DNA from: CAYLNM01 sp964385045 | GTDB taxonomy: Bacteria > Planctomycetota > Phycisphaerae > Phycisphaerales > SM1A02 | Assembly: GCA_964385045.1 (NCBI GenBank) | Contig: CAYLNM010000030.1 | Location: 1 to 33,444 of the forward strand | Reading direction: 5' to 3' | Length of the DNA: 33,444 nt | Shown: one piece after another, positions 8,094-14,984 of the stretch | How positions within the stretch are numbered: the stretch's first letter is position 1 | Layout: the number at the start of each line of letters is the position of its first letter | The notes under the pieces: generated by a model | Told to the model about the DNA's origin: nothing | Database searches by the model: none | The model's input: the letters and a program-made list of their open reading frames with translations, nothing else | Translations under genes and position numbers: made by a program

Positions 8094-8489
8094 TCAGGCC
8101 GGCTGTCCGTCGGCCGCTCGCCTCAGCGCCCCGTCGATCAGGCCGAGCAGCTCGCTCGCCTCGAAGGGCTTCTCCAGGATCGCCAGGACGGGCATGTCGC
8201 CCAGCTCCCGACGACACGACTGCCCGAACCCGGTGACCACGATGATCGGCACGTCGCCGGCCTCCCGGATCGAGCCGGCCAGGGCCGCGCCGTCACCGAG
8301 CGGCATGTTGTGATCGGTGATCACGACGTCGATCGCCTCCTCGGCGAAGATCGCGCGCCCCTGCGCCCCCGTCCGCGCGGAGCGACATCGGTACCCCGAC
8401 GCCTGCAGCCGCGTCTCGATCGCCCGAATGATGCCCTCGTCGTCGTCGACGATCAGGATCGTCCCCTTCGACTCATCCGTCCGACGCAT
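8094..8489 (-). CDS. Single-domain response regulator
   Basis: A 131-aa receiver-only protein. The acidic pocket is DDD (15-17), the phosphoacceptor is D59 in VVITDHNMP, the switch residue is T86 in IVVTGFG and the conserved Lys is K107 in LEKPFE. GGAGGAGGGC lies just upstream of the ATG on the minus strand. Its first 17 bases overlap the 3' end of the preceding receiver gene, so translation is coupled. The sequence is clearly different from the two neighbouring receivers, so the three are not recent duplicates. It probably receives phosphate from the kinase encoded at 8876-10456, which heads the operon. Confidence 0.88.
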   Translation of the reverse strand: MRRTDESKGTILIVDDDEGIIRAIETRLQASGYRCRSARTGAQGRAIFAEEAIDVVITDHNMPLGDGAALAGSIREAGDVPIIVVTGFGQSCRRELGDMPVLAILEKPFEASELLGLIDGALRRAADGQPA

Positions 8490-8886
8490 CGGAAGCCCTC
8501 CTCCGGCGCGGGGCGGCCCGCGCGATGATCCGCTCGACGGCCGCGATCACGTCGCCCGCGTCGTACGGCTTGGACAGGAACTCGTCCGCTCCGGCCTCGC
8601 GGGCCCGGCGACGGGCCGCCTCCTGGGCGGACGCGGACAGGAACAGCACCGGGACGGAGCCGAGGCCGGGCAGGGCGCGGATGCGCTCGCACGCCTCGAA
8701 GCCCTCGACGTCCGGCAGGCGGACGTCCATGATGATGGCGTCGGGATCGTGCAGCACCGCCGCCTCGACCCCCGCGAGCCCGTTGATGGCGTGGTGGACG
8801 ACGTAGCCGGCGGCCTCGAGGCGAGCGCGGAGGGCGATCGCGAGGGCCGGCTCGTCGTCGACGATGAGGACCGATTCAGGATGCAC
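8473..8886 (-). CDS. Single-domain response regulator
   Basis: A receiver-only protein of 137 aa with acidic pocket DDE (10-12), phosphoacceptor D54 in IIMDVRLP, switch residue S84 in LFLSAS and Lys K106 in LSKPYD. The GTG start at 8886 is preferred: GGAG is correctly spaced upstream and the resulting N-terminus (HPESVLIVDDEP) is a normal receiver start. A frame reaching 8985 would overlap the kinase gene by 110 bp. With the GTG start the overlap with the kinase is 11 bp, and with the following receiver 17 bp. The C-terminal tail is Arg-rich. It is the receiver closest to the kinase and so its most likely direct partner. Confidence 0.88.
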   Translation of the reverse strand: MHPESVLIVDDEPALAIALRARLEAAGYVVHHAINGLAGVEAAVLHDPDAIIMDVRLPDVEGFEACERIRALPGLGSVPVLFLSASAQEAARRRAREAGADEFLSKPYDAGDVIAAVERIIARAAPRRRRASDASDG

Positions 8887-10456
8887 GGGCGAGCTCCGTC
8901 GGGGTGCGAAGCAGATCGACGAGCGGCGCCCGGGCCGCTCCCACGAACCACGAGCCGAGATGCACGGCGTCGAGGGGCGGTCCACCCTCGTTCGCCGCCG
9001 CCCACTCCGGGTCGCGCGACGCCTCCGCGAGCAGTCGGCGTCGCCAGGCCTCGGGCTCCCCGGTCTCGAGCACCACGTGCACGCCCCGGCCGTCCGCGGT
9101 GGGGAGGATCAGGTCGTGCGGATGACAGACCGAGGCGACGAAGTCCTCGAGCCCGTGCTCGCCGTCGGCGGCCGGGGTCGGCGGCTCGACCCGGTACAGG
9201 CTGAGCGTGCCCTTGCCGTGCCGCCTCCCGGACATCTCGATGAACGCGTCCACGATCGCGGGCACGTCGAACCGCGGCACGTCGACCGTGAAGCAGCTGC
9301 CCGCCCCCAGCTCGCTCTCGACCGCGACCCGGGCGAGGTTCACCTCCGCGAGCGAGCGCACGATGTTGAGCCCGAGGCCGAAGCCGCGGCTCTCGACTCG
9401 CCAGGCCTCGCCGCCCTGCCGGAACCGCTCGAACAGCGACTCGCACTCCTCGGGGCTCATGCCCGGCCCCTGGTCGCGGACGCCGAGCCGCACCCGCCCG
9501 TCCGCCACCGGCGCCGCCTCGACGACGACCGGAGCGTCGGCGGAGGAGAACTTCAGCGCATTGACCACGAGGTTCACGAGGATGCGGCGAAGCTTCTCCT
9601 CGTCGACGAAGATCGAGCCGGCGTCCGCGGCGACGTCGAACTCGATCGGCACCCCGCGCGCTCGGGCCCTGGACTCGAGCAGCGGGCGCACCTCCTCGAG
9701 GATCTCGCGGATGTCGTACCGACGACGCGTCACGCGGAGCGTTCGGGCCTGCAGCTTCCCCGAGTCGAGGAAGTCGTCCACGAGGTCGGCGAGATCCTGC
9801 GACGCGGTCCGGATGAAGGCGAGGTACTCGTGCTGCGCCGCGGTCACGTCGCCCCCGAGCCCGTCGTCGATGATGGCCGCGAACTCCTTGATCACCGCCA
9901 GCGGCGTCCGGAACTCGTGCGCGACGTCGTCGACGAACCGGTGGGCGGTGTCGGTCAGGGCGCCGAGCCGCTCGTTCTTGCGCTCGAGCTCCTGGTTCGC
10001 CTGCTTCAGTCGTCGGCGCAGGTCGCGATTGGTCCGCTCGATCCGGTACCGTCGCAGCGCCTCGACGATCGAGCGGCGGGCGCGTTCCGGATCCTGGATG
10101 AGCTCGTCCTTGTTGACGTAGTCCGACGCCCCGTCACGGAAGGCCTCGGCGGCCACGCTCTCGTCGCCGGAGCTCGTGACCATCAGCACGGGGCCCACGT
10201 CCTCGCGGACGAAGTCGGGCAGCCACTGGATGCCGGTGGTGCCGCCGAGCCGGTAATCCATCAGGATCACGACCTCCGCCGCCACGGGCAGCTCGGCCAG
10301 CGCCCGCTCGGGGCACTGATGGCACTGCACCACGAGCTCCCGCGGATCACGCTCGAACGCCGCCATCAACGTGCGACGGATCAGCTGCAGGTGCGACGCG
10401 TCGTCATCGACGGCGACGACGGCGAGGATGCGCGAGGTGTCGGTTCGTTCGACCAT
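8876..10456 (-). CDS. Receiver-histidine kinase with C-terminal degenerate GGDEF-like domain
   Basis: A 526-aa soluble signalling protein. An N-terminal receiver domain (about 8-130) has DDD at 17-19, phosphoacceptor D67 in ILMDYR, switch S95 and K116. A short coiled coil (about 140-165) leads to the histidine-phosphotransfer domain with VAHEFRTP (H180) and an ATPase domain with N-box N295/N299, G1 DQGPG (328-332) and G2 GFGLGL (358-363). Residues about 397-526 form an extra domain. Its order, a strand LSLYRVE, then HPHDLILPTADGRGVHVV and an Ala-rich helix, recalls a GGDEF nucleotidyl-cyclase fold whose active motif has been lost. ATG at 10456 is chosen; the upstream open frame is not domain-like. 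It heads an operon with three receivers, suggesting a branched phosphorelay. Confidence 0.88.
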   Translation of the reverse strand: MVERTDTSRILAVVAVDDDASHLQLIRRTLMAAFERDPRELVVQCHQCPERALAELPVAAEVVILMDYRLGGTTGIQWLPDFVREDVGPVLMVTSSGDESVAAEAFRDGASDYVNKDELIQDPERARRSIVEALRRYRIERTNRDLRRRLKQANQELERKNERLGALTDTAHRFVDDVAHEFRTPLAVIKEFAAIIDDGLGGDVTAAQHEYLAFIRTASQDLADLVDDFLDSGKLQARTLRVTRRRYDIREILEEVRPLLESRARARGVPIEFDVAADAGSIFVDEEKLRRILVNLVVNALKFSSADAPVVVEAAPVADGRVRLGVRDQGPGMSPEECESLFERFRQGGEAWRVESRGFGLGLNIVRSLAEVNLARVAVESELGAGSCFTVDVPRFDVPAIVDAFIEMSGRRHGKGTLSLYRVEPPTPAADGEHGLEDFVASVCHPHDLILPTADGRGVHVVLETGEPEAWRRRLLAEASRDPEWAAANEGGPPLDAVHLGSWFVGAARAPLVDLLRTPTELARAS

Positions 10457-10536
10457 GGTTGCCCCAGAGTCTCCCGGGATGAACCCGAGTACCGCTGCGA
10501 CATCGACGAGACGATTCCCCGGCTGAGAGCGCGTCC

Positions 10537-10564
10537 CGGGATCTGCGGTTTTTCCCAGATCCCG
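10537..10564 (-). promoter_or_regulatory. Perfect 9-bp inverted repeat upstream of receiver-kinase operon
   Basis: CGGGATCTG (10537-10545) and CAGATCCCG (10556-10564) are exact inverted copies around CGGTTTTTCC. It lies in the leader of the kinase operon. It may be an operator, a leader hairpin or the end of the pdxH transcript; no T-run follows the stem in either direction. Confidence 0.5.
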
Positions 10565-10731
10565 CGGGCCCGCAGGCCGCACGAAAGGAGAATCGATCGA
10601 AACGGCCGGGACGACACGATGGCGCCGCATGACGGCCGGCGAGCGCTGCCGGGGCCCGCCGATCGACGCGGATCCGGATGAGGAGGCGAGGAGCGCATCG
10701 CGCATCGGTCTGCATCCGCCAACAGAGCCGC

Positions 10732-10754
10732 CCCGTGGGCGTGCGGTCCACGGG
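10732..10754 (-). terminator. Possible terminator of pdxH
   Basis: CCCGTGG (10732-10738) and CCACGGG (10748-10754) form a 7-bp stem about 31 bp beyond the pdxH stop codon. No U-tract follows, so it would depend on Rho or act only as an RNA 3' end protector. Confidence 0.3.
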
Positions 10755-10784
10755 CCCTGCGCGATGGCCGGAATGGTCGATTCG

Positions 10785-11540
10785 TCAGGGAAACAGTCGC
10801 GTCCGCGCGCCGTCGGCCCACGCGCCGGGCGTGATCGCACCGTCGGCGTCGACGGTCACCGCACGGGTCCAGCGCGCGCGGTCGTGCAGCCGGCCGCGGA
10901 CGCCGCACCAGAGCTCGAGCTCCTCGGCGACCAGGCGGTAGCCGCCCCAATGGGGCGGCCGCGGGATCGCCACGTCGGGGGCGTCCTCTCGGAGCACCTG
11001 CCGCAGCGACACCCCGTGGCGACGCGCCGCGCGGCGCACGGCACGCACGAGCTCCAGGCGTCCCGGCAGCGGCTCGGACTGACGGCTCGCCCACGCGCCG
11101 AGACGCGAGAGCAGCGGCCGGCCGGCGAAGTACGCGTCGCTCTCGGCGTCCGTCAGCGGCTCGACCGGGCCGCGGAGCCGGGCCTGCTGCTCGCGGTGGT
11201 CCCAGTGGAAGACGGCCGCCGCGCGGGCCACCGCGTCGAGCTGCCGCCCCTTGGCCCCCTCGCGGTTGGTGTAGAAGACGAGGCCGCCGCGCTCGGCGTC
11301 GAGGCGGCGGGCGAGCACGATGCGCACGTCGGGGCGGCCCTCCGCATCGGCGGTGGCCAGCGCGATGGCGTCCGGGTTGGGCACGTCGCCGCGCGTGCGG
11401 GCATCCTCGTACCACGCCTGCAGCGTGGGCATCGGATCGGCGGGCAGCGACCGGGGCAGGCCGCCGGCCCCGCGGAGGTACGCGACGAGGTCGGTGACGT
11501 CCATGCGGGCATTGTGGACGGACGCCGGGTCGCGGGCCAT
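10785..11540 (-). CDS. pdxH: Pyridoxamine/pyridoxine 5'-phosphate oxidase
   Basis: FMN-dependent cytoplasmic enzyme oxidising pyridoxamine or pyridoxine 5'-phosphate to pyridoxal 5'-phosphate, the last step of vitamin B6 synthesis and salvage. The 251-aa product shows the family core: RIVLARRLD and GLVFYTNREGAKGRQL (FMN phosphate binding), VFHWDHREQQARLRG, YFAGRPLLSRLGAWAS-QSEPL, and the C-terminal signature PPHWGGYRLV, with RLHDRARW and a final RLFP that match the substrate-binding end of PdxH. E. coli PdxH is 218 aa, so this one carries a somewhat longer N-terminus. The start at 11540 is uncertain; ATG at 11504 (MDVTDLVAYLR) is an alternative, and neither has a strong ribosome site. It stands alone, divergent from the dehydrogenase gene at 11786. 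Confidence 0.92.
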   Translation of the reverse strand: MARDPASVHNARMDVTDLVAYLRGAGGLPRSLPADPMPTLQAWYEDARTRGDVPNPDAIALATADAEGRPDVRIVLARRLDAERGGLVFYTNREGAKGRQLDAVARAAAVFHWDHREQQARLRGPVEPLTDAESDAYFAGRPLLSRLGAWASRQSEPLPGRLELVRAVRRAARRHGVSLRQVLREDAPDVAIPRPPHWGGYRLVAEELELWCGVRGRLHDRARWTRAVTVDADGAITPGAWADGARTRLFP

Positions 11541-11785
11541 CGGCGATCCGGCGACGGCCGGGCGCGGGGCCGCGAGCCGGTGCGGCGCCCTCGATGCAGG
11601 GCGGCCCCGGCCTCAGCCGGCCAGCGACGCGGCCAGCCGTCGCCGCACGGCGGACGCGGACCGAGTGCCGGTGCGGCACCGTCGACGCGGGGCGATGCAG
11701 GTCGCCGCCGGCCGATGCGGGCGTGCACGGCGCGGGGTCGCCGCCCGACGCATCACCCCCCCCCGGGGGGCTATCGTCCGCCGCC

Positions 11786-12616
11786 ATGACCGACCTCTCG
11801 GGACGGACGATCGCGATCACCGGGGCCAGCAGCGGCATCGGGGCCGCGACCGCCGAGGCGTGCGCCCGCGCGGGGATGGACGTCGTCCTCGCCGCCCGCC
11901 GGGCCGAGCGGCTCGAGGCGGTGGCGGCGCGCGTGCGGGGAACGGGGCGCCGGGCCGAGCTCGTGGTCGGCGACGTGACCGATCCCGCGACCGACGAGGC
12001 GCTGCTCGCCGCGGCCGCCGCGCTGCCGGGCGGACTCGACGCGGTGTTCGCCAACGCCGGCTTCGGTCTCGACCGCGACCTCCTCGACACCGATCTCGGG
12101 CAGGTGCACGAGCTCTTCGCGACCAACGTGTTCGCCGCCCACCGGCTGCTGCGGGCCGCGGCGACGCAGCTGCACGCCGGCGGACGCCGCGGTCACCTGC
12201 TCTCGTGCTCGAGCTGCCTCGCCCGCTTCACGATGCCCGGCTCGGCCGCGTACGCCGCGAGCAAGGCAGCCCAGGCGTCGCTCGCCACCGGCCTGCGGCT
12301 CGAGCTCCGCGGCACGGGCATCGCGGTGTCGTCGGTGCATCCCGTGACCACGCGGACGGAGTTCTTCGACGTGGCGGCGGCGGGCGGCCCGGGCGTCGAT
12401 CGCCTCCGCGGCCCGGCGAGGTGGCTCGCCCAGCCGCCCGAGCGGGTTGCACGGGCGGTGGTGGCGTGCCTGCGCCGACCGCGGCCCGAGGTGTGGACGA
12501 GCACCGGCACGCGGCTCGGCGCCGGGCTGATGGTGGCGTTCCCGCGATTCGGCGACGCGATCGCCCGGCGGCTGGCGAGGCGGTCGTCGCCGACCGCCGG
12601 TACGCGACCGTCATGA
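11786..12616 (+). CDS. Short-chain dehydrogenase/reductase
   Basis: A 276-aa NAD(P)-binding Rossmann enzyme. It has the cofactor motif TGASSGIG (12-19), the NAG motif in FANAGFG (89-93 region) and the catalytic pair Y156 and K160 in YAASK, with the catalytic Ser in the SCSS stretch near 140-143. The sequence after the active site, HPVTTRTEFF followed by a C-terminal RPRPEVWTS region, is like classical SDRs of the DltE/YqjQ type. Substrate cannot be told. The ATG at 11786 is chosen; the upstream open frame is not protein-like. Its stop overlaps the ATG of the next small gene (ATGA at 12613-12616). Confidence 0.88.
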   Translation: MTDLSGRTIAITGASSGIGAATAEACARAGMDVVLAARRAERLEAVAARVRGTGRRAELVVGDVTDPATDEALLAAAAALPGGLDAVFANAGFGLDRDLLDTDLGQVHELFATNVFAAHRLLRAAATQLHAGGRRGHLLSCSSCLARFTMPGSAAYAASKAAQASLATGLRLELRGTGIAVSSVHPVTTRTEFFDVAAAGGPGVDRLRGPARWLAQPPERVARAVVACLRRPRPEVWTSTGTRLGAGLMVAFPRFGDAIARRLARRSSPTAGTRPS

Positions 12617-12942
12617 GCATCCGCGATGACGCCCTGGTCGTGATGGGATGGGCGTGCCTGGTCGGCGGCGTGCTGGTGCTCACCGCAGCGTCGACCTGCG
12701 TCGGACTCGCGCTCGCACACGCGTTGAACCTCGGCGTCGTCGGCAACCCCTTGGTGCAGGTGGCGATGGGCGCCGCGCTCATCGGCGTCGGCGCCATCGC
12801 GGTCACGGCCGGACATCGCGGGCGAACGCTCAGGTTCCCGCTCGGCGACTGCCAGCGATGCGGCTACCACGGCGCGTTGCGCGACGGCTCGGTGCGCTGT
12901 CCCGAATGCGGATGGCCGACCGGCCGAGGCGAGGACGGCTGA
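12613..12942 (+). CDS. Small membrane protein with C-terminal zinc ribbon
   Basis: A 109-aa protein of unknown function. Two hydrophobic helices (about 10-35 and 46-67) are followed by a cytoplasmic or periplasmic zinc ribbon: C80 and C83 in CQRCGYHG, C96 and C99 in CPECGWP. The CxxCGY and CPECG pattern is common in small planctomycete proteins and supports the lineage guess. The ATG overlaps the stop of the upstream dehydrogenase by 4 bases, so the two are translationally coupled, but no functional link can be read from the sequence. A symmetric inverted repeat follows at 12961-13005. Confidence 0.75.
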   Translation: MSIRDDALVVMGWACLVGGVLVLTAASTCVGLALAHALNLGVVGNPLVQVAMGAALIGVGAIAVTAGHRGRTLRFPLGDCQRCGYHGALRDGSVRCPECGWPTGRGEDG

Positions 12943-12960
12943 GGGGCGACGGGCTCGTAG

Positions 12961-13005
12961 GGCCTCGGTCGCGACGCCGGGCCGCCGGGCTGCCGGGCCG
13001 AGGCC
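12961..13005. terminator. Possible bidirectional terminator between convergent genes
   Basis: GGCCTCGG (12961-12968) and CCGAGGCC (12998-13005) are exact inverted copies. Between them is a G/C-rich insert with repeated GCCGGGC. It lies in the 75-bp gap between the zinc-ribbon gene and the convergent dehydrogenase gene, the expected place for a shared transcript end. There is no T-run. Confidence 0.4.
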
Positions 13006-13017
13006 GGCCTCACGCCC

Positions 13018-13707
<690 letters not shown>

Positions 13708-13914
13708 GGACGTCGGCTCCGGGGGGCGGGCGTGGCCTCCGTCGCGCGTCCCGCGAGCCGAGCGCGCGGACGAGCCGAAGGCGAGCGAGAGCGGCCCCCG
13801 GGGCTGGACGGTGCGCGACGCGCGGGCGCCTCGGCGTCGACGCGCCACGTCCGAACGCGGTGGATCCGGCGGGTGGGCCGGGCGCTCCGCCCCGGCTGCG
13901 GGGCGCCCCGCCGC

Positions 13915-14550
13915 TCAGCCGGTTCCCGTCGCGCTCCTCGCCGCTCGTGACCGCGGCCGAGGGCCGCTGCGAAGCACCAGGCGCCCGGCGTCGGAAGCGA
14001 CGTGCAGCACCGCCTCCGGGCGCCGTGCGGCGTCATCGACGGGCGGCGAGCCGGTGGACGGTCGTCCGTCGTCCCGGCGGAGCTCCACGGGCACGACGTC
14101 CGGCGCGGCCGTGGCCTCGGCGCCGCGGTCCCCCTCGATGGCCGCGACGATGACGTCGCACGCCGCGCTCGGATCCTCGACCACCGCGTGCTTGACGAGG
14201 CATCCCGCCGCCCCCGAGGCCCGTGCGTCCGCCCGCAGCTCGTCCGTCACGTGCGACGAGGACATCAGGACCGGACCGGCGTTCGCCGACACGAAGCACG
14301 CCACCCACTCGACCCCCGAGGTCCCCGGCATCTTCTGATCGAGGAGGACCACCGCCGGCGCGAGCTCGGGCAGCGCCGCCCGCGCCGCCGCCGGCTGGTC
14401 GAACGCGTGCACGTCCACCGCCCGCCCCCGGGCCCGCAGCCCTCGGGCGAGCATCAGCCCGATGAGCGCGACGTGGTCCGGGTCGTCGTCCACCATGACG
14501 AGCGAGACGAATGGCGTCCGAACGTCATGACGCGGGTGATCGTGGGACAC
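13915..14550 (-). CDS. Response regulator with unassigned C-terminal tail
   Basis: A 211-aa protein. The N-terminal receiver (about 15-145) has DDD at 21-23, phosphoacceptor D71 in VVLLDQKMPG, switch S97 and K120. It resembles the receiver at the N-terminus of the kinase at 8876-10456: both share the GT(T/S)G(I/V)(Q/E)W, then FV, then GPVLM-SS layout, so the two are probably paralogous or share a partner. The remaining about 65 residues are Arg/Pro-rich with no recognisable domain. The GTG at 14550 is chosen because GGGGAG lies just upstream and an ATG upstream would add a non-family stretch. It stands apart from the kinase operon by about 3.5 kb. Confidence 0.82.
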   Translation of the reverse strand: MSHDHPRHDVRTPFVSLVMVDDDPDHVALIGLMLARGLRARGRAVDVHAFDQPAAARAALPELAPAVVLLDQKMPGTSGVEWVACFVSANAGPVLMSSSHVTDELRADARASGAAGCLVKHAVVEDPSAACDVIVAAIEGDRGAEATAAPDVVPVELRRDDGRPSTGSPPVDDAARRPEAVLHVASDAGRLVLRSGPRPRSRAARSATGTG

Positions 14551-14984
14551 GGGAGCTCCCCGACTGATGGATCCGAGACATGCCCGGGTGCGATTCCCGC
14601 ATTTCCGTCGCCGTGGACGCCGCGCGAGGGGTCGATCTCGCGGGTGCTTCGACGATCTTCGGAAGGCGTTCCAACGCGCCCAACGGTCTTTCTCCACGAG
14701 CCTTGGCCGCTGCAGGGAGGGAATCTACGAGGCTGACCAGTCGGACGAAACCCGGTCGCCGCCATTCGTCCAATTCGGCCTCGGCGGAGCGCAGGCTCGT
14801 GACGAGCAACGTGTCGGCGCCGGGCGGAAGCGAGCTCATCCACGAGGCGTCCACCGCGAGCGGGACTCGCGCGGAGCGCGGCAAGTCCGCTCGCGACCGC
14901 CCGCCGCGAGGTCGGACGACACCCGCCGACCGCTGCCTCAGGCGATGCCCGCGGGGTCGGGCGCCGGCCGCCGGCCGCCGGCGG
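14551..14984. other. Intergenic region, less GC-biased than neighbours
   Basis: A 434-bp gap. It contains an open minus-strand frame (ATG 14839 to 14525, 104 codons) whose third-position G+C is much lower than in the real genes here and which has no recognisable domain, so I do not call it. The promoter of the receiver gene at 13915-14550 should lie in its left part. The right end holds a heptameric repeat (14964-14984). Confidence 0.45.
14964..14984. repeat. Heptameric tandem repeat, 3 copies
   Basis: CCGGCCG occurs at 14964-14970 and 14971-14977, followed by CCGGCGG at 14978-14984. It abuts the stop codon of the TPR gene on its downstream side and may act as a GC-rich transcript-end element. 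Confidence 0.75.

Larger units (their letters stand above)
10457..10784. other. Intergenic region between receiver-kinase and pdxH
   Basis: A 328-bp gap with no credible gene. It is slightly less GC-rich than its surroundings and holds two inverted repeats: one 31 bp after the pdxH stop (10732-10754) and one 81 bp before the kinase start (10537-10564). The kinase operon promoter should lie here on the minus strand. Confidence 0.5.

Noticed and set aside
5850..10560. Similar T-rich GGTTTT(T)CCC strings before both kinase genes
   Set aside because: Only a short, imperfect match on the plus strand, in opposite orientation to the two genes; not enough to call a shared site.
14525..14839. Minus-strand open frame of 104 codons upstream of the receiver gene
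   Set aside because: Third-position G+C is far lower than in the real genes, no domain is recognisable, and it overlaps the receiver start. A real small protein is not excluded, but the evidence is too thin.
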